Below, in pieces: positions 7,964 through 15,344 of a stretch of DNA of 56,556 nt; within the stretch, counting starts at the first letter, position 1; each line of letters starts with the position of its first letter. Origin of the DNA: an uncultured Faecalibacterium sp. (GTDB lineage: Bacteria; Bacillota; Clostridia; Oscillospirales; Ruminococcaceae); assembly GCA_900540455.1 (NCBI GenBank), contig UQGD01000013.1, positions 1 to 56,556 on the forward strand. The letters are read 5' to 3'. The position numbers and the translations under genes are program-made. The notes beneath the pieces are model-generated. The model made no database searches, was not told the origin of the DNA, and saw only the letters and a program-made list of their open reading frames with translations.

Positions 7964-8568
7964 AGGATGTATTTGAAGCACTGGTGCTGTTTACCAACTA
8001 TGCGATTCTGGCCGTCTTTGCCCAAAATGCTGTGTTCACCCGGGGTCTGGGCGTGTCCCGCCTGGTGCAGCTGGTGGGGGACAGCCAGGTCAGCAGCAAA
8101 CTATTTGTATTGATGCTCTGCATCACCCAGGTGCTGGTAGCACCGCTGGCGCAGCTGGCGGGCAGCCTGCTGGCCCCGCTGCCCGGCCGGGCGGCGCTGC
8201 GGCCGCTGGTGTTCCTGGGTTGTGTGGCGGTGGTCTGCCTGGTGCTGCGGGGGCTGCTGGAGGTGCTGCCGGTGCCGTATAACCGGCAGATGATCCGCAT
8301 CCTGCCCTTGGCGGCGCTGAACAGCTGCGTGCTGGGCACGGTGCTGGTATCCCGCACCCAGAGCTTTACGCTGGTGCAGTCTTTGGGCTTTGGCCTGGGC
8401 AGCGGCCTGGGTTATCTGCTGGCTGTGCTGCTGGTCACGGAGGCCCAGCGCCGCCTGCGCAGCCGGGCGATCCCGGAGGCGTTCCGGGGGCTGCCCATCA
8501 CCCTGGTCTATATCGGGGTGCTGGCGCTGGCGATCTACGGTTTCACCGGCCATTCGGTGATCTTGTAA
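7960..8568 (+). CDS. rnfA: RnfA/NqrE-like membrane subunit missing one Fe-S cysteine
   Basis: A 202-residue protein with six predicted helices, homologous to RnfE and RnfA. The second-half signature LNSCVLGTVLV keeps the cysteine (residue 123) that is a cluster ligand in canonical RnfA (TNCAVLG). The first ligand, normally in LGxCPFxGVS, is absent: the segment reads NAVFTRGLGVSR. The ending IPEAFRGLPITLVYIG followed by LALAIYGF is typical of RnfA. With RnfE lacking both ligands, only one of four cluster cysteines remains in the pair. It starts by ATGA overlap, and the next gene is 28 bases downstream. Confidence 0.85.
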   Translation: MKDVFEALVLFTNYAILAVFAQNAVFTRGLGVSRLVQLVGDSQVSSKLFVLMLCITQVLVAPLAQLAGSLLAPLPGRAALRPLVFLGCVAVVCLVLRGLLEVLPVPYNRQMIRILPLAALNSCVLGTVLVSRTQSFTLVQSLGFGLGSGLGYLLAVLLVTEAQRRLRSRAIPEAFRGLPITLVYIGVLALAIYGFTGHSVIL

Positions 8569-8596
8569 CCAGGCCCATAGAAGGGGAGGAACGATC

Positions 8597-9715
8597 ATGG
8601 CAAAAAATAAACGCCGCAAGGTCAAGCACTACCGCCGCAGTTTTTACAGCCGCGGTATGCAGGTGCGCCGGGCCGTGGGCATTGGCGTGCTGGTGGTGGT
8701 GGTGCTGGCTGCTGCATGGCTGGCGGCGCCCTATGTGCTGGACTGGGCTACCCATACCTGGTATACCGTGGTGCGGGACCGGGACCTGTCCGCATCCTCC
8801 CCGGCAGTGAGCGAGAGCCTGACCGGGGAACAGCAGGCGGCATCCGACGCAGCGTCCAGCGTGGCCCAGAGCCAGCCGGAGCAAGAGCCGGCCCCGGAGC
8901 CGGAGACCCCGGCGGCAGACCCCACTGCGGTGGTGGAAGGCCCCTGGGCCAGTGCAGAGCTGTCGGCGCTGACCGATGAAGCGTCCATCCGGGCCGAGGC
9001 CCGCCGCCTGGCGGACCAGGGGGCGGTATATGCCCTGGTGCCCCTGAAGGACAGCCAGGGCGCATTGTACGCCACGTCGGTGCCTGCGGCGGCCAGCGGC
9101 ATCCATGGCAGCGTGGACGGGGCGGCTGTGGCACGGATCTTCCAGCAGGAGGGTCTGGTGCCGGTGGCGCAGCTGGAAGCCTTCCGGGACCCGCTGGCAG
9201 CCCGGGCAGACCGCAGCATGGCCATCCGCTACCGCTCGCCGGACAGCGGCGCTACGGATTACCTTTGGCTGGATGCAGCCAGCGCAGAGGCGGGCGGCAA
9301 GCCCTGGCTGAACCCCTATGCGGATGCAGCAGTGCGGTATGTGGCCGCCCTGCTGGAGGAGACCCGGCAGATGGGCTTTGCCCATGCAGCACTGCAGGGG
9401 GTGCAGTTCCCGGGGCAGGTCAGCTCCAAGCAGGAGTTTGGGGCCACCGGGGCACGCCCCCGGGACGAGCAGCTGGCGGCGGATATTGCCGCCTGGCAGA
9501 CGCAGTTTGAGGGCAGTCTGACCCTTTGGCTGTCCTACCCCTTGTCCAGCTGTACCGACAGCCCCAGCAGCCTGGGCGCACCGGCGGCACAGCTGGGGAT
9601 GCGGCGGCTGCTGGTCCGCCTGCCTGCGGACAGCGGACTGGACCCCCAGGCCCGGGCCGAGTTGGCCGACAGCCTGGCAGCACAAGGGCCGGAGCATGTG
9701 ATGCTCCTGGGCTGA
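8597..9715 (+). CDS. Membrane-anchored TIM-barrel protein (DUF4015-like putative glycosidase)
   Basis: 372 residues. A basic N-terminus (KNKRRKVKHYRRSF) is followed by one membrane helix (about 25-48), an Ala/Pro/Glu-rich linker (60-100) and a C-terminal barrel-like domain. The segment WLNPYADAAVRYVAALLEE with the later GFAHAALQGVQFP resembles DUF4015/GHL putative glycosyl hydrolases (WLDPYN..., F..I.fDYvRFP); the usual Asp of that strand is Gln (LQGVQFP), so catalysis is doubtful. SD GGGGAGGA. It is the likely last member or near-last of the rpe-rnf-like operon and may act at the cell surface. Confidence in family is moderate. Confidence 0.6.
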   Translation: MAKNKRRKVKHYRRSFYSRGMQVRRAVGIGVLVVVVLAAAWLAAPYVLDWATHTWYTVVRDRDLSASSPAVSESLTGEQQAASDAASSVAQSQPEQEPAPEPETPAADPTAVVEGPWASAELSALTDEASIRAEARRLADQGAVYALVPLKDSQGALYATSVPAAASGIHGSVDGAAVARIFQQEGLVPVAQLEAFRDPLAARADRSMAIRYRSPDSGATDYLWLDAASAEAGGKPWLNPYADAAVRYVAALLEETRQMGFAHAALQGVQFPGQVSSKQEFGATGARPRDEQLAADIAAWQTQFEGSLTLWLSYPLSSCTDSPSSLGAPAAQLGMRRLLVRLPADSGLDPQARAELADSLAAQGPEHVMLLG

Positions 9716-9805
9716 TGGAGAACACAGCAGGCTGCGGCTGCGGCAGTCAGGGGCCTGCCTGTATCTGGGTGCCCGCCCATCGGGCGCCCTATGGAGGGAT
9801 CGGAT

Positions 9806-11104
9806 ATGAACACTACATCCTGTTTTGTACCGGCACAGATCCTGCTGCCAGGGGAGCAGATCCCCCTGGAGCAGTGGGGCTGTATTGCCTGTGACCAGTT
9901 TACCAGCGACCCTGGCTATTGGGCCAGAGCCGAGGCTGCGGCGGGGGACAGCCCCAGCACGCTGCGGCTGATCCTGCCGGAGGTCTTTCTGGGGGCGGCG
10001 GGGGAGCAGCAGCGCATCGACCGGATACACCAGGAGATGCAGCAGTATGCCCGCCAGGTGCTGACCCGCAGCGTCCAGGGCTTTATCTATCTGGAGCGCA
10101 CCCTGCGCAGCGGCCGGGTGCGGCAGGGGCTGGTAGGCTGCGTGGACCTGGAAGCATACAGCTATAAATCCGGGGCACAGCCTGCGGTGCGCCCCAGTGA
10201 GCATACCGTGCAAAGCCGCATCCCATCCCGGATGAAGGTGCGGCAGGACGCTGCGCTGGAGACCCCCCATCTGATGCTGCTGGCGGATGACCCGGACTGC
10301 ACCCTGGTGGAGCCGATCGCGGCCCAAAAGGACAAGCTGCGCCCGGTGTACGAAGGGGAGCTGATGCTGGACGGCGGTCATCTGGCGGGCTGGGCCGTTG
10401 AGGATCCGGCGCTGGTGGCGCAGATCCAGCAGGCGGTGGAGGCGCTGGGCACCCAGGCCACCTTTGATGCCCGGTATCCGGAGGCCGCCGGCCGTGCGCC
10501 CCTGACCTTTGTGGTGGGGGACGGCAACCACTCGCTGGCAGCGGCCAAAGCCTGCTGGGAGGAGCTGAAAAAGACCCTGACCCCGGAGCAGGCTGCGGTG
10601 CATCCTGCACGGTACTGCCTGGCAGAGGTGTGCAATGTGCGCAGCGACGCCATCGAGATCGAGCCCATCCACCGGGTGCTGTTCAATGTGGACTGCGGCG
10701 CTGTGCTGCTGTCCCTGATCAGCTGGGCGGATGCAAACCAGGCTGGGATCTGCTTTGGGGCCAAGCACCCCCAGAGCTTTACCCTGGCAGGCCCCCATGT
10801 GGCCAATACCCTCAGTTTTGAAAACCCCACCCAGCCCCTGACCGTGGGCACGGTGGAAGAATTCATCGAGGATTTCCTCCACAGACACCCGGAGGCAAAG
10901 GTGGACTATGTCCACGATGAGCCTGCCGTGCGGCAGCTGTGCAGTAAGGGAGGCGTGGCCTTTTTGCTGCCGCCCTTTGAAAAAACCGACCTGTTCAAGG
11001 GGGTCGTGCTGGGGGGCGTGCTGCCCCGCAAGACCTTCAGCATGGGCCATGCGGAGGAAAAACGCTATTACATTGAGTGCCGGAAGATCGACCCGGCACA
11101 GTGA
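9806..11104 (+). CDS. DUF1015-family protein
   Basis: 432 residues, cytosolic. The family hallmarks are the N-terminal YxxIxCDQFTSDPxYW-like segment, DGNHSLAAAKACWEE in the middle and FKGVVLGGVLPRKTFSMG followed by HAEEKRYYIECR at the end. DUF1015 has no firmly established activity; it often lies near serine/phosphoglycerate metabolism genes, but not here. The ATG at 9806 is preferred over the one at 9791, because GGAGGGA lies between them at the right distance. The gap from the previous gene is 90 bases, so it may share its transcript. The tail segment runs into a structured leader of the DEAD-box gene. Confidence 0.85.
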   Translation: MNTTSCFVPAQILLPGEQIPLEQWGCIACDQFTSDPGYWARAEAAAGDSPSTLRLILPEVFLGAAGEQQRIDRIHQEMQQYARQVLTRSVQGFIYLERTLRSGRVRQGLVGCVDLEAYSYKSGAQPAVRPSEHTVQSRIPSRMKVRQDAALETPHLMLLADDPDCTLVEPIAAQKDKLRPVYEGELMLDGGHLAGWAVEDPALVAQIQQAVEALGTQATFDARYPEAAGRAPLTFVVGDGNHSLAAAKACWEELKKTLTPEQAAVHPARYCLAEVCNVRSDAIEIEPIHRVLFNVDCGAVLLSLISWADANQAGICFGAKHPQSFTLAGPHVANTLSFENPTQPLTVGTVEEFIEDFLHRHPEAKVDYVHDEPAVRQLCSKGGVAFLLPPFEKTDLFKGVVLGGVLPRKTFSMGHAEEKRYYIECRKIDPAQ

Positions 11105-11112
11105 CCAAACGC

Positions 11113-11180
11113 TGCACCGCCAGGGGTCTTTTGTGCCCAAAAGACCCCAAAAAGACGATACCGGAAACCCCGGCGGTGCA
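11113..11180 (+). promoter_or_regulatory. Nested inverted repeats in the leader of the DEAD-box gene
   Basis: TGCACCGCC (11113-11121) pairs with GGCGGTGCA (11172-11180). Inside it GGGGTCTTTT (11123-11132) pairs with AAAAGACCCC (11139-11148) around a GTGCCC loop. It sits between the DUF1015 stop and the helicase SD (AAGGAGA), so it is probably part of the helicase 5' UTR. Confidence 0.7.
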
Positions 11181-11199
11181 TTTTGAACCAAGGAGAACC

Positions 11200-13086
11200 A
11201 TGACATTTGAAGAATTGAACCTGTCTGCCCCGGTGCTGCGTGCAGTGCGGGAGGCGGGCTATACTGTGCCGTCGCCGATCCAGGCGGCGGCCATCCCCCC
11301 TGTGCTGGCCGGGCGGGATCTGATGGGCTGTGCCCAGACCGGCACCGGCAAGACCGCAGCGTTTGGGCTGCCCATGCTGGACCGTCTTGCGGCGGCTAAG
11401 CCCAAAAAGCCCGGTGCGGTCCGGGCGCTGATCCTGACCCCGACCCGGGAGCTGGCGCTGCAGATCGGCGAGAGCTTTGCCGCCTACGGCAAGTATCTGC
11501 CCCTGCGCAGCACCGTCATTTTTGGCGGTGTGGGCCAGGCGCCCCAGGTGCAGGCCCTGCGCTCCGGGGTGGAGATCCTGGTGGCCTGCCCCGGCCGCCT
11601 GAACGACCTGATCGGTCAGGGCCATGTGGACCTGTCCGGGGTGGAGATCTTTGTGCTGGACGAGGCCGACCGGATGCTGGATATGGGCTTTGTCCATGAC
11701 GTAAAAAAGGTGATCGCCAAGCTGCCGCCCCGCCGCCAGAACCTGATGTTCAGCGCCACCATGCCTGCGGAGATCGAGCAGCTGGCGGCCGGTATCCTCC
11801 ACGACCCGGCCTTTGTCAAGGTGGACCCGGTGTCCAGCACCGTGGACCGCATCCGCCAGAGCCTGTATTATGTGGAAAAGGGCAATAAGAAATTGCTTCT
11901 GCCCTGGCTGATCCAGAACCTGAACGACCCGCCGGTGACCAATGCCCTGGTGTTCAGCCGCACCAAACACGGCGCGGATAAGATCGCCCGGGACCTGGTG
12001 CGCCAGGGCATCCCGGCAGCGGCCATCCACGGCAACAAGAGCCAGAGCGCCCGTGTGGCGGCGCTGGAAGGCTTCAAGGCGGGCAAGACCCGGGTGCTGG
12101 TGGCCACCGATATCGCCGCCCGGGGCATTGATATCAGCGAGCTGGCCTATGTGTTCAACTATGACCTGCCGGAGGTGGCGGAGACCTATGTCCACCGCAT
12201 CGGCCGCACCGCCCGTGCCGGTGCCGAGGGCGCAGCAGTGAGCTTCTGCGCACCCGAGGAGCAGGAATACCTGGCCGGCATCGAGAAGCTGAACCGCCGC
12301 AAGCTCCCGGTAGTATCCGGCCACCCCTGGGATGGCGCCCCGGCTCCCGCACGGGTGCTGAACCGCCCCTCCCAGACCACCAAAGCAGAACCGACGGCCT
12401 CCCCCCGGGGAGCCGATCAAACGGCAGCACAGCCGGTGCAGAAGCTCTCTGCCCGGGCAAAGCAGCCAAGGAAAGAGGAATCGGAATCTATGGCCAACAA
12501 TAAGGAAAAGCGTCCCGCCCCCGCTGGCGCAGAGAGCCGCCGCCCCCGCCGTCCCCGGCGGGAAGGACAGGCCCCGGCCCAGGGCAGCAACGCCCAGCCC
12601 AAGTTTGACCCCCATTTTGTCAGCGCACCGGAGGCGACCCCCCTGCGTCCGCTGAAAAAGCAGTCTGCCCCCCAGCAGGCTGCCAAGCCGCAGCAGCCGG
12701 CAAAACAGCCCGCCCAGAGCCAGAAGCAGGCGCAGCCCAAGGCAGAGCAGCCCGCAAAGCAGAGCAAGGGGCAGGCTCCGGCAGCCCGCAAGCCTGCGGC
12801 AGAAAAGGCGCAGCCGCCCCGTACCGAGAACCGCCGCCGGGGCAATCCGCGCCCGGCCGAAAAAGCCCAGCCCCAGAGCGAGCAGCCCCGCCGCACCCGT
12901 GCGCCGCAGCCGGAGCAGCCGCCCCGGTCGGCCCGGCGTTCCCGTGCGCCGCAGCGGGAGGAGGACCCCGGCCTGGTGCTAATCAGCCGCCGCCCCCCGC
13001 AGCAGAAATTCACCAGCTTTGAAGAGTATATGAATGCCCACGGCGGTGCAACTGCGCCGATCGAGGACTACGGCGGGGACGAATGA
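11200..13086 (+). CDS. DEAD-box ATP-dependent RNA helicase with long basic low-complexity tail
   Basis: 628 residues. The helicase core (about 1-370) has the Q motif (FEELNLSAPVLRAV with SPIQ), motif I AQTGTGKT, Ia PTRELALQ, II DEAD in VLDEADRMLDMGF, III SAT, then ATDIAARGID and VI HRIGRTARAG. Residues ~430-600 are Gln/Pro/Ala/Lys/Arg-rich and probably disordered RNA-binding tail, as in CshA/RhlE-type helicases; the tail ends with a conserved-looking short motif KFTSFEEYMNAH. Role: RNA unwinding in ribosome assembly and mRNA decay, often cold-linked. Start at 11200 with AAGGAGA. It overlaps the next gene by ATGA. Confidence 0.93.
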   Translation: MTFEELNLSAPVLRAVREAGYTVPSPIQAAAIPPVLAGRDLMGCAQTGTGKTAAFGLPMLDRLAAAKPKKPGAVRALILTPTRELALQIGESFAAYGKYLPLRSTVIFGGVGQAPQVQALRSGVEILVACPGRLNDLIGQGHVDLSGVEIFVLDEADRMLDMGFVHDVKKVIAKLPPRRQNLMFSATMPAEIEQLAAGILHDPAFVKVDPVSSTVDRIRQSLYYVEKGNKKLLLPWLIQNLNDPPVTNALVFSRTKHGADKIARDLVRQGIPAAAIHGNKSQSARVAALEGFKAGKTRVLVATDIAARGIDISELAYVFNYDLPEVAETYVHRIGRTARAGAEGAAVSFCAPEEQEYLAGIEKLNRRKLPVVSGHPWDGAPAPARVLNRPSQTTKAEPTASPRGADQTAAQPVQKLSARAKQPRKEESESMANNKEKRPAPAGAESRRPRRPRREGQAPAQGSNAQPKFDPHFVSAPEATPLRPLKKQSAPQQAAKPQQPAKQPAQSQKQAQPKAEQPAKQSKGQAPAARKPAAEKAQPPRTENRRRGNPRPAEKAQPQSEQPRRTRAPQPEQPPRSARRSRAPQREEDPGLVLISRRPPQQKFTSFEEYMNAHGGATAPIEDYGGDE

Positions 13087-13928
13087 GCGCCCCCCGGCAG
13101 ATGCCCTGGCGCTGCCCCTTGTGCGGTGCGCCGCTGACTGGCCAAAGCCCGCTGCGCTGCGCCGCCGGGCATAGTTTTGACCGGGCAAAAGAGGGGTATT
13201 GGCACCTGCTGCCGGTGCAGCAGATGCGCACAAAAGCACCGGGAGACAGCAAGGAGATGGTGGCGGCCCGCCGCAGCTTTCTGGAAGGGGGCTACTATGC
13301 CCCTCTGGGCGAGAGCCTGGCGCAGGTCTGCCTGCGGTGGGGACAGCCTGCCGCGCCAAATGCGCCGCTGCGCCTGCTGGATGCAGGCTGCGGCGAGGGA
13401 TGGTACGACCGGTGTATTGCGTCGGCCTTTGCACAGGCAGACCGCCCCCTGGAGCTGGCGGGGTTCGACATTGCAAAGCCCGCTGTACGGCTGGCGGCTA
13501 AAGCCCTGCCCCAGGGCCTGTATGCGGTGGCCTCCAGCTTTGCCCAGCCGGTAGAGAGCGGATGGGTAGACCTGGTGGTGAACTGTTTCAGCCCCTTTGC
13601 ACGGGAGGAGTTTTTGCGGGTGCTGCGCCCCGGCGGGCGGCTGGTGTATGTGGTGCCCGGGCCGCGGCACCTCTACCAGCTCAAGCAGGTGCTGTACGAC
13701 ACCCCCTACGAGAACCCGGTGCAGTCCATCGACTACCCCGGCCTGCACCCGGTGGATGACAGCCAGACCACCGCACAGATCACGGTGCCAGCCGCCCAGC
13801 TGGAAGCGCTGTTTGCCATGACACCGTACTATTGGCGCACCCCCCGGGACGGGGCGGCCCGCCTGGCCCAGCTGCCTGAGCTGACCACCGAGATCAGCTT
13901 CCGCTACTTGGTGTTTGAAAAAGAATAA
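13083..13928 (+). CDS. rlmA: 23S rRNA (guanine-N1)-methyltransferase RlmA-type
   Basis: 281 residues. An N-terminal zinc finger (CPLCGAPL ... CAAGHSFD, residues ~12-31) is followed by KEGYWHLLPVQQ, characteristic of the RlmA family. The SAM-binding domain has motif I DAGCGEGWYDR and the later VDLVVNCFSPF with EEFLRVLRPGGRLVYVVPG. It methylates N1 of a 23S rRNA hairpin guanine (G745 or G748 in known members). It is translationally coupled to the DEAD-box helicase, consistent with a shared role in ribosome biogenesis. A strong terminator follows. Confidence 0.9.
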   Translation: MSAPRQMPWRCPLCGAPLTGQSPLRCAAGHSFDRAKEGYWHLLPVQQMRTKAPGDSKEMVAARRSFLEGGYYAPLGESLAQVCLRWGQPAAPNAPLRLLDAGCGEGWYDRCIASAFAQADRPLELAGFDIAKPAVRLAAKALPQGLYAVASSFAQPVESGWVDLVVNCFSPFAREEFLRVLRPGGRLVYVVPGPRHLYQLKQVLYDTPYENPVQSIDYPGLHPVDDSQTTAQITVPAAQLEALFAMTPYYWRTPRDGAARLAQLPELTTEISFRYLVFEKE

Positions 13929-13930
13929 GA

Positions 13931-13971
13931 AAAAGCCCTCATCCCCGTTTGCCGGGGGTGAGGGCTTTTTT
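13931..13971 (+). terminator. Terminator after rlmA
   Basis: AAAAGCCCTCATCCCCG pairs with CCGGGGGTGAGGGCTTTT around TTTG, followed by T residues. Confidence 0.9.
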
Positions 13972-14119
13972 GTTGGGAATGTTTGCTTTGGAGCGAGACT
14001 GCATCGCAGGGCAGGAAAGCTTGCTCCGGCGGAGCTGCCGTTCTATTCTGGATTTTCTTTTTGAAACATAAACAGCAATATGCTCGTTTTTGCGGTTGAA
14101 TTTTTTGGCAGTTTGCTGC

Positions 14120-14145
14120 TTGACAAATACCCGGGGGGGTATACT
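14120..14145 (+). promoter_or_regulatory. Promoter with CsoR-like palindrome
   Basis: TTGACA (14120-14125) and TATACT (14140-14145) flank ATACCC-GGGG-GGGTAT (14127-14142), a perfect 6-base inverted repeat with a G-tract. The hexamer spacing is only 14, so either the -10 is read differently or activity is weak without distortion. The operator form resembles CsoR/CstR sites. The rest of the gap 13972-14232 shows nothing recognisable. Confidence 0.55.
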
Positions 14146-14232
14146 AAAGCCATCATGACAGGGCGGATGATTGTCTGTCTGGTATTACGAAGGGACGTTT
14201 GCTCCCACAGATCTTTTCAGGAGGATATTACC

Positions 14233-14676
14233 ATGAAATTTGTTAAGAAGATGCTGGCGACCCTGGTGGCTTGTGCAATGGCTATGACTCTGCTGACCGC
14301 TTGTGGCGGCGCCAGCAATGGCAAGGGCAATCCGATGCTGGACGCAGTGAATGAGATCCTCAAGGGCAACGGTTCTGAGATCGTTCTGGAGCATAGCCCG
14401 GAGCTGGATAAGGCTGTGGAAGAGTTTGCTGCTCTGGAAGAGCAGAAGGATGCCGGCGAGATTGTTGGCTTCGACTATGCACAGAAGGTGGCTGCGCTCA
14501 CCGAGAAGTATGGCATTGATTCGACTGTTGTCATTAAGAGCTATACGACTACGGAAGCTGCATGCGTTGCTGAAGTGGCTCAGAAGATTTTGGAGAGCGG
14601 CAAGGAGCTGAATGAGGCTGCATATGGCACTGTCAGCCTGAAGGATGGCAACTACGTGCTGGTGATCTGCCGCTAA
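14233..14676 (+). CDS. Small secreted lipoprotein of unknown function
   Basis: 147 residues. A basic start (MKFVKKM) is followed by a hydrophobic signal and lipobox LLTACGG with Cys at ~25, so it should be lipid-anchored outside the cell. The mature part is ~120 residues, acidic and helical (ELDKAVEEFAALEEQKDAGE), without a family I recognise. The ATG at 14233 has CAGGAGGA eight bases upstream; upstream in-frame codons lie before the promoter. GC and codon use are lower than in neighbours (more GTT, GCT and ATT). The CsoR-like palindrome suggests metal- or persulfide-responsive expression, which is inference only. Confidence 0.75.
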   Translation: MKFVKKMLATLVACAMAMTLLTACGGASNGKGNPMLDAVNEILKGNGSEIVLEHSPELDKAVEEFAALEEQKDAGEIVGFDYAQKVAALTEKYGIDSTVVIKSYTTTEAACVAEVAQKILESGKELNEAAYGTVSLKDGNYVLVICR

Positions 14677-14724
14677 AGCGCAGCTTGGATAGAGCATAAT
14701 TATCCATACTCCCATAACATAATG

Positions 14725-14764
14725 ACCGCCCCCCGGAGAGAAGTTCTCTCCGGGGGGCGGTTTT
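14725..14764 (+). terminator. Terminator after the lipoprotein
   Basis: ACCGCCCCCCGGAGAG pairs with CTCTCCGGGGGGCGG, then TTTT. Confidence 0.9.
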
Positions 14765-14835
14765 GCTTTCTTACATCTCCCAGACGTCGGGGTTTGTGGC
14801 ATACAAAAGGCGCGCCGCAAAAGCCCCCTGCCAGA

Positions 14836-14907
14836 GCGGGGATCCAGTTGATCCCCGCGCACGAACGAACAGCCCGCTGGGCTGTTGGTTGCACCGCAGT
14901 GCGGTGC
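14836..14907. repeat. Three consecutive palindromes
   Basis: GCGGGGATC-CAGTT-GATCCCCGC (14836-14858), AACAGCCC-GCT-GGGCTGTT (14868-14886) and GCACCGC-AGT-GCGGTGC (14891-14907) follow each other with only short gaps. No coding potential is apparent. Confidence 0.75.
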
Positions 14908-14913
14908 CGTGCT

Positions 14914-14934
14914 GTTCGAGTCCCTAATTCTCCA
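14914..14934 (+). repeat. Inverted partial copy of the tRNA-Val 3' end
   Basis: 21 bases identical to the T-loop through discriminator of the tRNA-Val at 15993-16069 but on the opposite strand. It is immediately followed by a short inverted repeat of its own start (GTTCGAGT 14914-14921 versus ACTCGAAC 14939-14946). Confidence 0.8.
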
Positions 14935-14948
14935 CAGCACTCGAACCT

Positions 14949-15194
14949 TTAGGCAGGCATATCGTTGCTGCGGTCAGAGCGCTTCAAACCGAGAAACGGC
15001 GGCACTTCGGAACGCTTCAGCCCTTGCTCGTGTGCTTTTTTCAGCTGATATTCGTACAGGGCAATGCTGTCCAGCAGATCACGCTGATTTTGGGAGGCCG
15101 CATAATAGTCCACACCGAACCTTTTATAGATAGTGCTGAGTTGGTCAAGCATTTCAACAGCAGTAGGGGACATTCGTTTGACCTCGATATCCAT
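14949..15194 (-). CDS. Small hypothetical protein in the tRNA-Val island
   Basis: 81 residues, soluble and charged, with no signal or membrane segment. It begins MDIEVKRMSPTAVEML and has a predicted helical middle (DQLSTIYKRFGVDYY then ASQNQRDLLDSIALYEYQ). I do not recognise the family. The ATG at 15194 is chosen because AGGAAAAGGAG lies upstream; a longer frame opens at 15254 without an SD. It follows the acetyltransferase gene by 150 bases on the same strand, and the intervening stretch holds an imperfect cruciform (AAATTTTC/GAAAATTT at 15245-15267). Confidence 0.55.
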   Translation of the reverse strand: MDIEVKRMSPTAVEMLDQLSTIYKRFGVDYYAASQNQRDLLDSIALYEYQLKKAHEQGLKRSEVPPFLGLKRSDRSNDMPA

Positions 15195-15344
15195 AAAAAC
15201 TCCTTTTCCTAAAGGCGTGAGAGCAAGAACCGTCCCGTGGCCACAAATTTTCAATTCCTGAAAATTTCCTGCCCCATGGGACAGCTTTCTTGTTGGGGAG
15301 TGCCTGCCCCAAACCCTGCTTCAGAGGTTGCAATAAACCAGGAG

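Noticed and set aside
13010..13748. Antisense frames over rlmA
   Set aside because: rlmA has zinc-finger and SAM motifs; the antisense frames lack SD and motif.
14914..14934. Complete second tRNA-Val gene or classical attL/attR pair
   Set aside because: Only the last 21 bases are present, no acceptor 5' half or anticodon arm, and the orientation is inverted rather than direct.
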